Shown here in pieces: positions 1-8,922 of a DNA stretch of 64,000 nt. A program made the translations under genes and the position numbers. The stretch is from Mycobacterium marinum (GTDB lineage: Bacteria; Actinomycetota; Actinomycetes; Mycobacteriales; Mycobacteriaceae). The stretch spans positions 1,674,001-1,738,000 of the forward strand of contig NZ_CP024190.1 of the NCBI RefSeq assembly GCF_003391395.1, written 5' to 3'. The stretch's first letter is position 1; each line of letters begins with the position of its first letter. A model generated the notes under the pieces. The model ran no database searches. It was not told the origin of the DNA and saw only the letters and a list, made by a program, of their open reading frames with translations.

Positions 1-2
1 CG

Positions 3-866
3 GTGCCGCCGCCGGCCATCGTAGCCAACCGCACCGAACTCGCGGGACTGATCGCCACGAACTTCTTCGGCCAAAACACCGCGGCAATCGCGGCCAACGA
101 AGCCGAATACGCCGAGATGTGGGCCACCGACGCCACCGCGATGACCAGCTACTCCACCACCTCGGCCACCGCAAGAGCGTTGACCCCCTTCACTTCCCCG
201 CACCAGAGCACCAACCCCGCCGGCCTGGGCGCTCAAAGCGCCGCAGTGGCCAACTCCACCGCCAATGCAGCCGCCGACGGCGGCAACTGGCTGGGGAATC
301 TGATCATTACCATCGGTGAAGCGTTCGCCCCGTTCGCGCCCGAGGTTACCGTAGCCCTGGTAGCGGTCGGGGAGGCGATCAACGCGCTCCCCTTCCCATC
401 CTTCTTCGCCGACGACTTCACGATCCTCGACGGTATCCTTGCGTTCTACGCGACTATCGGTTCGATACAAAACATCGAATCGATGAGCAGCGGAATCATC
501 GGTACCGAAGACACGTTGGGCCTAGTCCCGCACGCCGCCGCGGCCGCCGCCGACGCCCCCAACGCACTCGCCGCACTCGGTGGTGAGCCGGCGATGGGCG
601 CCGAACTGGGCCCGATCGCAGCAGAGCTGAGCAGTGGCAACAGAATTGGCCAAATGTCGGTCCCGCCCAGCTGGAGCGAACCGAAGGTCACCACCATCAA
701 AGCGCTGCAGGCCACCCCACTGACCACCCTGCCCACCGACGAGGTTCCCGCATCCGGCATCCCCGGAATGCCCGGAATGGCAATGACCGGAGCAGGCCGC
801 GGTGGCGTCGCACCCCGATACGGAGTGCGACTGACCGTGATGCCCCGCCCATTCTCCGGCGGATAA
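3..866 (+). CDS. PPE family protein, SVP subfamily (5'-truncated by window edge)
   Basis: Only the C-terminal 287 residues are visible; the frame is open to the first base, so the true start lies outside the window. The text begins inside the conserved PPE domain (ANR...NFFGQNT...EYAEMWA) and continues into the SVP signature GQMSVPPSW at about residue 220, ending with PRYGVRLTVM-type residues. That tail is shared with the two PPE-SVP genes at 12.8-15.7 kb. PPE-SVP proteins are ESX-5-type substrates that act at the mycobacterial outer membrane or outside the cell; some mediate nutrient uptake. The specific role of this copy is unknown. It reads away from the feo genes and ends in TAA. Confidence 0.93.
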   Translation: MPPPAIVANRTELAGLIATNFFGQNTAAIAANEAEYAEMWATDATAMTSYSTTSATARALTPFTSPHQSTNPAGLGAQSAAVANSTANAAADGGNWLGNLIITIGEAFAPFAPEVTVALVAVGEAINALPFPSFFADDFTILDGILAFYATIGSIQNIESMSSGIIGTEDTLGLVPHAAAAAADAPNALAALGGEPAMGAELGPIAAELSSGNRIGQMSVPPSWSEPKVTTIKALQATPLTTLPTDEVPASGIPGMPGMAMTGAGRGGVAPRYGVRLTVMPRPFSGG

Positions 867-2393
867 CCAAATTGCTTTGGCGACAAAATTTTCGAGGCTA
901 TCGAGGCTTTCGAGGTTTTCGAGCGATCTCCTGTATCGGTTCGTCGTGGGGCGACACGACAAATGAGAAACACAGGTCTGCCGTGTCGGAAACGCTGCAC
1001 GCAGGTTTCGAGCACTCGCCGGCGCTACGGCAATGGTCTGGTCGCTGCGCGGCTCCGTTGCTGCCCGGCGATCCCGTGCTCTGCCGGTCAGCTGCGATCG
1101 GGTGAGGGAGGCCACCGCGGATCGTAGCGATGCAGCGACGCGTCGCTCGGTAATGAACGCCTCCAACGGTGAGCGCTGCGAGCGGCCGGTGCTCGAAGCA
1201 GCGATCGAGCGGTGCTTGCGGATGATTGGAATGCTGGTTGGAGAGCAGCCGGTTCACAGCGGTATACATGTTGGGCGCCCGGGCGGCGAAAGCACGTCGG
1301 CTACATGAACGGTGTAGTCGCCCAACCAAGCCAGTGGATCCTCGCACCTCGGCGCCTCGCAAACGGGTATCTGGACGGTAGCTCTCGCTCCTGGGGTCGC
1401 GGCCCGCGGCCATGAGTGGATTGACGCCCGTGGTTTGTGAATCTGTCCGCTCCCATGACTGAAGAGCAGTCGGGCAACTGTGCGGATGCGGGCGCCGCAC
1501 CAAAGTTGCCGTATCGCTAGGTGCTGCGTAGCGGGATTGGCCAGAGCGCTGGAATGATCTTGCCTATCTGACTATGACTATGACTATGCCAGGGTGCTAG
1601 GGGCGAAGCGTCGCTACGATTTTCTGGTCACACTGTTGGTCGCTTACGCATCCGGCGACGACGACACCGTCAAGGAGATCCTGGGCCGGCAACTGGAAAT
1701 CGCCATCCTCTCAGGAGGGCACGGGCCCAGCGGAGATAGCCCGGCTCCAAGCGCGAGGACGATGCGATTGCCGCCAACCATACTGATTGTCAAGAACACA
1801 TCCGATGGGATTTGCGACTCTCCGGTGAACGGGGTTGGTCAGGATTGTCTGTATGCCAATGGCTGTTGATGGCGGCCATGGTGGTAGGGCTGCTGATAGC
1901 CGGTCTGTTTGCTTCCGATGCAGACGTGCTGGCCGTGAAACCCCTTGGTTGCGTGGACGCGAAGCTGTCAGGGCCGAGCTTTACGTCTATAACGCCGGTC
2001 GTCATACCGGGTTGTGGATGTGGGTGGGTAGGCGACGAGCAGGTGCACGTGTTCGGTTGGCCGTGGAACTCGATCAACCCGGTACCGAGGTCGGCGCAGA
2101 CCTCGCCCACGGCCCGGCAGCTTGTCCACTCGGTGCTGTCGGGCTATCTAATCCGTCTGGTCGAAACGCTGGACACCACAGCGGCATTGCGGCTGGATCC
2201 TGCAACGCGCCCGCGCAATCGGAGCTGAACGGGTTGCATTGAGAGCGGCTGAGCTGGGCCGGGAGGGTAAGTCCCTCATTTCCAGCGAAAGGACAGCTCG
2301 ACTTTCCAGCGAAGAGCGGCCCTATGGAGATTGGTACTCGACGTCGCCCTCCGGGCGGCCCGCTGGGCTGCATACCGTTGCCGTCGGCAGTAG
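867..2393. other. Gene-poor interval, about 1.5 kb
   Basis: No convincing gene is present. A hexamer (GACTAT) repeats three times at 1570-1587. Just after it a 91-codon frame (1594-1869, GTG start) has plausible codon use in its first half only. A partly overlapping frame (1812-2228) encodes one hydrophobic stretch (LLMAAMVVGLLIAGLFA). Neither has a clear ribosome site or a family I recognise, so both may be decayed remnants. Confidence 0.5.
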
Positions 2394-2412
2394 TTTGGTT
2401 AGGCATAGATAA
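2394..2412 (+). promoter_or_regulatory. Putative IdeR (iron box) operator of feoAB
   Basis: The 19 bp TTTGGTTAGGCATAGATAA agree at 14 of 19 positions with the IdeR consensus TTAGGTTAGSCTAACCTAA as I know it. The left half-site GGTTAGGC is essentially perfect and the right half is weak. The site lies 104 bp before the feoA start, as expected for iron-repressed ferrous iron uptake. Binding is an inference. Confidence 0.55.
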
Positions 2413-2515
2413 GTCCTAGCTGAGGGCAGCTTGGCCAGTTGGACTGGCGGTGGTGGGCTAGTTGCACAGAAGCCACACCGAGGCGCCCTCAGGAGCACCC
2501 CGAGGAGTGACACAC

Positions 2516-2803
2516 GTGATAGTCGACGAGACAGCTGATTCGCGGCCAGCGGTGGATGAGGCGGAGCTTCGGCTTGTGCTCGCGGATTTGCCGGCTGGTG
2601 GTAGTGCTGAAATCGTCGGGCTTGATGCTGCTGCGCCCGTCGATGTGCAGACGCGGCTACAGCATCTAGGTTTTCGTCCTGGAACCCGGGTGAAAATGGT
2701 TCGTGCCGCTCCTCTAACAGACCCCGCCACGTATCGGTTGTTGGGTGCTGAGATTTGCTTGCGGCGCCGTGAGGCCGCCTATATCCAGATCGGGCGCTGG
2801 TAG
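2516..2803 (+). CDS. feoA: FeoA, ferrous iron transport accessory protein
   Basis: FeoA is a small cytosolic SH3-like protein that supports FeoB. The 95-residue product has the family pattern: L-x-D-L-P-x-G near the start, LGFRPGTRVKMV in the middle, and a C-terminal strand LGAEICLRRREAAYI. The GTG at 2516 is preferred because GAGGAG (2502-2507) sits 8 nt upstream; an in-frame TTG at 2462 would add residues not typical of FeoA. The stop codon overlaps the feoB start by one base (TAGTG), so the two are translationally coupled. The iron-box-like site upstream suggests IdeR control. Confidence 0.88.
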   Translation: MIVDETADSRPAVDEAELRLVLADLPAGGSAEIVGLDAAAPVDVQTRLQHLGFRPGTRVKMVRAAPLTDPATYRLLGAEICLRRREAAYIQIGRW

Positions 2804-4743
2804 TGACGGGGTCGTGCCATCACAGTGGAATCAGTGCCGAGGCGCCCCCACCGCAAGTGCGAATCGCGTTGGTGGGCAGCCCGAATGCGGGCAAGACGTC
2901 AGTGTTCAATCACCTCACCGGGATGCGCGCCCGCACCGGCAACTACCCGGGAGTCACCGTGGCTCGCAGCGTGGGTACGGGCCAGTACAGATGTGACCAC
3001 GAAGTGACGAAGTTCACCATCGAGGATTTGCCGGGGTGCTACAGCTTGACCCCGATCAGCCCGGATGAGCGGGTCGCGGCCGATCTACTGCGCGGCGAGT
3101 TGCCCGGCATCGCCGCTCCTGATGCCTTGGCAGTGGTGGTCGATGTCACCGTGCTACAGCGCTCATTGCTGTTGCTAGCTCAGGCTCTTGCTTTGGATCT
3201 CCCCACAATGGTGATCCTGACAATGACCGACGAGCTAGCCGCGCGGGGCGGCCGCTTGGATATCCACCGATTCGCCACCGCGCTGGGTGTGCCGGTAGTC
3301 GGGGTTGTCGGTAGCCGGGGAAAGGGATTCGGCCCACTGCGCGGGCTCTTGGCAACCCCAGAGACGTGGCAGCGTGTTCCCTTCGCGCCGTCCCTTGAGG
3401 ACGGCCAGTTCCGCAGCTGGGTTGCGTCGATTCTTCAAGCCGGTGGGTACCGGCCTCCGGTTCCTGATGGCCGTAGCGCGCGCATCGATCGCGTGCTGCT
3501 GCACCCGGTGTGGGGATCGTTGGCGTTCCTGACTGCGATGTTTGCGTTGTTCCAGGTGGTGTTCAGTGCGGCCCCGCCGCTACAGGATCAGATCACTCGG
3601 TTCTTTGAGTGGCTGGGCCCGCTGGCCGCTGACACGATCCCGAATTCCACGTTGGCCGGATTGGTCGGTGTGGGAGTCATCGGCGGGGTCGGGACCGTGC
3701 TGGCGTTTATCCCGCAGATCGTGTTGATGTTCCTGCTGATCGCGCTGCTGGAAAACGTCGGCTATATGGCCCGCGCGGCGTTCCTGGTGGACCGCATTAT
3801 GGCTGTCGCCGGGCTTGAGGGCCGCGCGTTCGTGGCCATGTTGTCGTCGCTGGCTTGCGCAGTACCAGGCATCATGGCCACCCGCACGCTGCCCTCCGCG
3901 CGCGACCGGATCGCCACGGCACTGGCGGCGCCACTGATGACATGCTCGGCCCGGTTGCCGGTCTACATCCTGCTGATTGGCCTTCTAGTCGACCCGGATG
4001 CGCGATGGGGACCGCTATCGGTCCAAGGCGTGGCAATGTTCGGGCTCTACCTACTTGGCGGAATTAGCGCGATGATCGCCGCCTGGGTCTTTAAGACCGC
4101 GGTTCTCGGCGGTGACCTGCTGCCGTTCTACATGGAGATGCCACCGTACCGGTTTCCGTCCGTGAAATCGGTCCTGTTGCTCATGTGGGACTCATCAAAG
4201 GCGTTTCTGCGCAAGGCGGGAACGATCATCCTGCTCACGGCGGTCGTGCTGTGGTTTTTGCTCAACCTACCGCCTCGCAGCGCGCAGGTGGCCGGTATGA
4301 GCGACGCGGCGGCAGGCGCGTTGGTGGTCAACAATTCCTTTGCCGCGCAATTGGGCCGCGTTGTCCAGCCGCTGTTTGAACCGCTGGGCTTTGACTGGCG
4401 CCTTTGCGTGGCGTTGGTTGGTGCCATGGCTGCTCGCGAGGTGTTTGTGGCGACGTTGGGCCAGATTTTCGCCGCCACCGACCCCGAGGCCCCGGCCGCG
4501 GCAATGCAGTCTGCGGTGTTCACTTCCGGCCCACATCAGGGCGACCTGTTGTTTACCGCGCCTACTGTGGCGGCGCTGTTGGTGTTCTTCGCCTATGCGC
4601 TGTCCTGTATGTCCACCGTGGCGACGATTCGCCGCGAAACCAATTCATGGAAGTGGCCTCTCGTCGCGTGGGGATACATGTTCACCCTGGCATGGGTAGG
4701 CGCCTTTATCGCCCGCCAGGTAACCATATGGCTGGCTGGCTGA
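2803..4743 (+). CDS. feoB: FeoB, ferrous iron transporter with GTPase domain
   Basis: Inner-membrane Fe(II) permease with an N-terminal G domain. G1 is GSPNAGKTS (residues 25-33), the switch region is NYPGVTV (47-53) and G3 is DLPG (75-78). The G4 position reads TMTD (140-143) instead of the usual NxxD, so nucleotide specificity may be altered. From about residue 230 the protein is strongly hydrophobic and contains the FeoB gate regions, including a conserved cysteine stretch near GRAFVAMLSSLACAVPG and a second near TCSARLPVY. At 646 residues it is shorter than the E. coli protein, which fits a compact actinobacterial form. Starts on GTG overlapping feoA. Confidence 0.95.
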   Translation: MTGSCHHSGISAEAPPPQVRIALVGSPNAGKTSVFNHLTGMRARTGNYPGVTVARSVGTGQYRCDHEVTKFTIEDLPGCYSLTPISPDERVAADLLRGELPGIAAPDALAVVVDVTVLQRSLLLLAQALALDLPTMVILTMTDELAARGGRLDIHRFATALGVPVVGVVGSRGKGFGPLRGLLATPETWQRVPFAPSLEDGQFRSWVASILQAGGYRPPVPDGRSARIDRVLLHPVWGSLAFLTAMFALFQVVFSAAPPLQDQITRFFEWLGPLAADTIPNSTLAGLVGVGVIGGVGTVLAFIPQIVLMFLLIALLENVGYMARAAFLVDRIMAVAGLEGRAFVAMLSSLACAVPGIMATRTLPSARDRIATALAAPLMTCSARLPVYILLIGLLVDPDARWGPLSVQGVAMFGLYLLGGISAMIAAWVFKTAVLGGDLLPFYMEMPPYRFPSVKSVLLLMWDSSKAFLRKAGTIILLTAVVLWFLLNLPPRSAQVAGMSDAAAGALVVNNSFAAQLGRVVQPLFEPLGFDWRLCVALVGAMAAREVFVATLGQIFAATDPEAPAAAMQSAVFTSGPHQGDLLFTAPTVAALLVFFAYALSCMSTVATIRRETNSWKWPLVAWGYMFTLAWVGAFIARQVTIWLAG

Positions 4744-4749
4744 CGGGAC

Positions 4750-5295
4750 ATGTCCATTCCGCTGCTGCACCCTGAAACCGCCGAGGGCGATCCTCGTTTG
4801 CTGAAATGGTCGATAGGAAACCGCACTCTGCCGGCGGTGCCGCCGCAGCTACTAGCGCTCGTCGAGGAGGGCGTGCTGGCACGGGTGGAGACTGCCCCCG
4901 GACAAGTGCTGACCTGGCTCGGCGCCAACCGATCTTGGAGCACCGAAGGCCCCCGAGTCCGATCGCTGCTCTTCGCTGCGTTGAGCGCACCGCATCAGGA
5001 AGCCTTGACCAGCTCCGCCGCATTGTTGAGCCAGATCCAGGCCCTACTCCAGCAGGAGGTAGCACCTGTCGCGGATGCCCACGGCGGCATGGTGACTGCG
5101 CGCTCGGTACAAGACGGGGTTCTAACCGTGGACTTCGGCGGCGCCTGCCAAGGGTGTGCGGCGAGCGGGAACACACTCAGCCACCTGGTCTCACGCACGG
5201 TGCGAACCCGCTACCCGCAGATAACCGAAGTACGAGCCGCAACATCGCAACGCAAGTGGATCCCGTTGTCGCTCCGCCGCCCCACAACTATTTGA
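4750..5295 (+). CDS. NifU-like (Nfu) C-terminal domain protein in the feo operon
   Basis: 181 residues. The C-terminal half (about 95-165) is an Nfu domain: a helix with GGMV, then VDFGGACQGCAASGNTL, in which C133 and C136 form the CxxC that binds a bridging [4Fe-4S] cluster between two subunits. The N-terminal 90 residues have no Fe-S motif that I recognise. It begins 6 bp after feoB, so it very likely shares the transcript. Nfu proteins carry or deliver Fe-S clusters; the linkage suggests that newly imported ferrous iron is directed to cluster assembly. A role in feo maturation is an alternative. Confidence 0.85.
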   Translation: MSIPLLHPETAEGDPRLLKWSIGNRTLPAVPPQLLALVEEGVLARVETAPGQVLTWLGANRSWSTEGPRVRSLLFAALSAPHQEALTSSAALLSQIQALLQQEVAPVADAHGGMVTARSVQDGVLTVDFGGACQGCAASGNTLSHLVSRTVRTRYPQITEVRAATSQRKWIPLSLRRPTTI

Positions 5296-6050
5296 TCGCG
5301 TCAATATTCACGTGGCCAGCCCATTGGCCCCACTCTCCTGGCGCTACTCCCGCAAGCCGCCTAGCGAACACAAACGTTGCCATACCCCGGCACTGTGTCA
5401 AGGTGGATGCCTGGCCAAAACCTCTGGCCGGGACCTGGCTTACGGCATGGAGTGCTTGAGGGGTGGGGTAGCTGTAGCGGGCGCCGTGTCCAAAGAATTG
5501 ACAAGCCAGCATCTCCGAAAACCCAGGCGCGCGGCAGTTTCCGGACATACCGGGTTCAATTGGTGTAGTTCGACTCGGCTTGAATATATGTCGCTGGAGG
5601 TCCGATCTCGGGCGCACCCCTGATAGGGTACCGGGGTATAGCAGGCTGTTTGTTCGCTAAGCGGCTTGTGGGCGGAACTTGGGACTAGTTGCTGGCCAGA
5701 CTGTTTGGTGGCGGACTTGGTGACGTCATGGTCTGCCGATGGCCGCGTCGGGGCGTTGTCATCCGAGCGTCGGCTCGCATGATGTCGCTACGGTTACCCG
5801 GCCGGGGAGCGGCGCTCAGCCTATCGATGTGAGGAAGCGCGCATGGGGTGAGGCGATCTTCGTTCTGGCCAGAGCTCAAGGCGCAGTTGACCATATCCGC
5901 AGGAACAGGACGGCGATCTACATCGGACCGGACCGATCCTGCCTGAACAAGCCCGGCGGGGGGGATTGGCCCGCGTCCCCGTGAAGTCGCTAAGACGGCA
6001 GAGGAGTGCGGCGGTTCCAGGGTGAACGATGTCGAGAGAGGATGCGAAGG
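5296..6050. other. Non-coding interval
   Basis: Frames here are short and show no family signal on either strand. The stretch probably carries the promoter of the following gene; a GAGAGAGG sequence (6034-6041) is its likely ribosome site. Confidence 0.5.
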
Positions 6051-7643
6051 ATGATCAGAGACACCGCCTATTGGCACCGGCGGCGCGGGCTGAACTTGGA
6101 GCAATTCGGCAGCAACTTCTTTGGTACGTCGCAACAGCTAGCACAGAATCAACCGTGGCTCGACCAGTTCGGCGAGATCGACACGCCGCCGATCGTGTCG
6201 TGGATGTACGAGTACGGGAGGTTCCGCCGGTTCACCCAGTCCGTCTGGATCACATTGCCGCCCAACATCGTTGCAGGTGAATTGGAGGCTGTTCTGCAGG
6301 CGGTGCTGGACCGCCACGACATACTGCGCACCAATCTTGAGGTGGTCGACGGCGGCTACCGGCTATCCACCAGGCCGCCCGGCGTGGTCCGTGCCGCAGA
6401 CATCCTCGCCCGGAAGTGCGGACCGGCTCACGGCGTAGCGGCCACAGATGTCTGCGCGGTGATCGATAGGATCGACCCGCTCGGTGGTGCGATGGTCCAG
6501 GCCCTTTGGTACGACGTCCCTCGGCCCGCAGTCGGCCGCTTGCTGCTCGTAGTGCCCCATCGGATGATCGACGTGGTGTCCTGGTATGTGCTAGCTGCCA
6601 CTATGGCCGAAGCCTGGGCGCAGCTGGGCAACCCGGAAAAGGCGGCTCTGCCCGGCGAATACACCACATATCGAGAGTGGTCACGGTTGCTGACGGCCCG
6701 CAGCCATACCTACGAGGTCGCTGCCCAACGCGACTACTGGTTGGCGCAGCTAGCTGGGCCGGACCCTGCGCTGGGATGCCGAAAGCTCGATCCAGAAGGC
6801 GACACGTGGGCGTCACTACGCACGACAGAGATTGTCACCAAGGCGGACACCACTCGCTTCGTCCTCGACGAGGTGGCATCCGGAACCGATATTGACGTGC
6901 GGGACTTCCTGCTGACGGCGTTGACCATGACGCTTCTTTCCTGGCGGCGCCGGCGTGGCGACGCACCCGCTCGAAATGACAAGGGCGTCTTGCTGAACCT
7001 CGAGAGCCACGGGCGCGATGACGCGCTCTTCGAGGGGTGTGGTCCAGGTGGAGCCGGAATTGATACTTCGCTCACGGTTGGTTGGTTCACCCAGATCTTC
7101 CCTGTTCGCCTTGGAGTCGGGCGAACGGTGGATGTGGACACTGCTCGGAGAGACCCCGGGGCGGCCCGGGGCCTGCTGCGAGCGGTCTCCAAGCAGATCG
7201 ACGCGGTCCCGAACAATGGACTGGACTATGCGCTGTTGCGCCACCATCGTCGCGACCCAGACCTGCTCGCTGCCTGTCAACCGCAGGTGGCCTTCAACTA
7301 CATCGGTCGGCTCGACCTCAAGACGCAAACACGGGGGCGAGATGACGTTGACCAATGGCCTTCGAGTGGGCGAGATCAGTCCTATGTGTCACCGTGGAGT
7401 CTGGGTACCGGCAGTGCGCTCAACGCAAGCTCGCCAGCGGCGCCTGAATCGGACCTACCGCTGCGCCATGTGTTCGACGTGAGCGCATTGGTGCAGGGCA
7501 GCGCAGCGGGTCCGCAGATTGTGACCTACTGGCGCTGGAGCGACCGGCTGACCACCGATGAAGAGGCTCTGGAGCTGGCTGTGCTCTGGCATGACGCGAT
7601 CACAACGCTGTCGGACGCTATGGCCAGGGATCCGCGGCACTAA
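6051..7643 (+). CDS. Stand-alone NRPS condensation/epimerisation-type domain protein
   Basis: About 530 residues, the size of a single condensation-superfamily domain. Signatures in order: HDILRTNLE near the N-terminus; VPHRMIDVVSW at the HHxxxDG site, where the first His is Pro and the Gly is Val but the second His and the Asp remain; NLESHGRD (compare EGHGRE of epimerisation domains); TVGWFTQIFPV; GLDYALLR; and FNYIGRLD. The last four are typical of epimerisation rather than canonical condensation domains. No adenylation or carrier domain is nearby. The ATG at 6051 is chosen because GAGAGAGG lies 9 nt upstream; an in-frame GTG at 6006 is possible. Role unknown: a trans-acting epimerase or acyltransferase, or an orphan. 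Confidence 0.75.
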   Translation: MIRDTAYWHRRRGLNLEQFGSNFFGTSQQLAQNQPWLDQFGEIDTPPIVSWMYEYGRFRRFTQSVWITLPPNIVAGELEAVLQAVLDRHDILRTNLEVVDGGYRLSTRPPGVVRAADILARKCGPAHGVAATDVCAVIDRIDPLGGAMVQALWYDVPRPAVGRLLLVVPHRMIDVVSWYVLAATMAEAWAQLGNPEKAALPGEYTTYREWSRLLTARSHTYEVAAQRDYWLAQLAGPDPALGCRKLDPEGDTWASLRTTEIVTKADTTRFVLDEVASGTDIDVRDFLLTALTMTLLSWRRRRGDAPARNDKGVLLNLESHGRDDALFEGCGPGGAGIDTSLTVGWFTQIFPVRLGVGRTVDVDTARRDPGAARGLLRAVSKQIDAVPNNGLDYALLRHHRRDPDLLAACQPQVAFNYIGRLDLKTQTRGRDDVDQWPSSGRDQSYVSPWSLGTGSALNASSPAAPESDLPLRHVFDVSALVQGSAAGPQIVTYWRWSDRLTTDEEALELAVLWHDAITTLSDAMARDPRH

Positions 7644-8576
7644 TGGTTGGCCTGCATGGGGGGCATGCGGTGCCAATCGGGACCCGCAGCGGCTGCAGTG
7701 GTTGGGTGTGTTGCTTCAACCTATTGGGGACTTGTGGCGCAAGCTGTGGGGGCGCGCGGTCGCTGGGCGGACCCTCAGGTAGTGAGAACGATAGTTGGTC
7801 GAGCAACGGGGGGCGGGGGCCTGGGGTGTCACGGTAGGTGAGGCGAGTGAGAGGCGGACTCGATGCGCCGTAGGCGCGCAGTTGCGCTTGTATGAATAGT
7901 GTTGATAGTCAGTGGCATAGATCAGACGGGGCGTAGCCCGGTTGCGCAGTCGAACAGCTATGCCAGGCAGGGATCCTCGGGCGGGGCCAGCGACTGGAAG
8001 AGGGCGGCCGCCTGCCCGGAACGAGACGAGGTCGAGGGCGGGGCAAATGAAATGCACTGCAATGCAGCATTATTAAACTGCGACTCATGGCGAAGTCATG
8101 CCAACACCAGGTACACCGCAACGTTTGCAGTACCACGACAATAGACTGACCGTGATGGCCGCGGTCCATCCAGGCCAATCCGGTGACCCGAAAACCGTTG
8201 TATAAAAAGATTGTTCATTGCCGAACCCAGGCTCCGCCAAGTGCCGAACCCGACTTTGCCCGCCGCGGGCGGGCTCCTCCCGCCCGTGATGACACTGGAC
8301 CGAAAGAGCTGCGCACGGATGACGAAGATCGGTGCACCGCGATTCCGCGAACACGTGTGGTTTCCCCTGATCTTTGCGCCCCTCCGTTGCTAGCGGCGCA
8401 CATCAGGGGCGGACAGTTGCCGGATGGGCACTTTCGCAAACAGCTCGTAAGGGATACTGGGCCCACGGGAAACGCCGCCATGCCGTACACATAGATACCT
8501 CGGCCAGTGGGTTGTCGCCGATGTAGGCCTTGGGCCAGAGCCTCCGCCGGTTCCAGCCGGCCGCGAATCCCTCAAC
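7644..8576. other. Non-coding interval with probable gene decay
   Basis: No intact gene was found. The 3' part runs directly into the truncated acetolactate synthase remnant, so some of this stretch may be debris from the same event. No insertion-sequence ends were recognised. Confidence 0.45.
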
Positions 8577-8913
8577 GGCTTCCTGTTCAGCGCGCAGGAG
8601 CTAGAGACCGCAACCCGGCTGGGGCTGGATCTCACCCACGTCATCATGCGCGACAACAGCTACGACATGGTTGGTTTCCAGGAAGTGCTCAAATACGGCC
8701 GCACATCGGGTATCGAGCTAGCCGACTACGACGTGGTCCGCTACGCCAAAGCCTTTGGAGCCAAGGGGAATCCGGATCCACAGCATGGACCAGTTCGCCG
8801 AAGTGTTCCGGATGTCGCTGACCGAACCCGGCGTCACGCTCATCGATGTGCCCGTCGACTACAGCCGCAACATCGAACTGTTTGCCGACCTGCATGACGG
8901 GGTGCTCGACTGA
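8577..8913 (+). pseudogene. Remnant of acetolactate synthase (AlsS-type) C-terminus
   Basis: Reading from 8577 gives GFLFSAQELETATRLGLD, then VIMRDNSYDMVGFQEVLKYG and VVRYAKAFGAKG. This is the thiamine-diphosphate-binding C-terminal region of a catabolic acetolactate synthase. At the GGGG run (8765-8768) the frame shifts by one base; the continuation IRIHSMDQFAEVFRMSLTEPG, then VDYSRNIELFADLHDGVLD, is read in the next frame to the TGA at 8911. The upstream GDG motif and the remaining two thirds of the enzyme are absent. The gene is therefore truncated and frameshifted and cannot be active. Confidence 0.8.
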
Positions 8914-8922
8914 ATCCCCGGG

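Noticed and set aside
1594..2228. Two overlapping short frames as possible genes
   Set aside because: No ribosome site and no recognised family; composition is coding-like only in part.
5617..5645. AGGGTACCGGGGTATA region resembling a CsoR-type copper operator
   Set aside because: The arms are only partly complementary and there is no copper gene nearby.
7724..7743. GGGAC-containing sequence resembling a DosR box
   Set aside because: The left half (TTGGGGACTT) is good, but the right half fails and no gene follows within several hundred bases.
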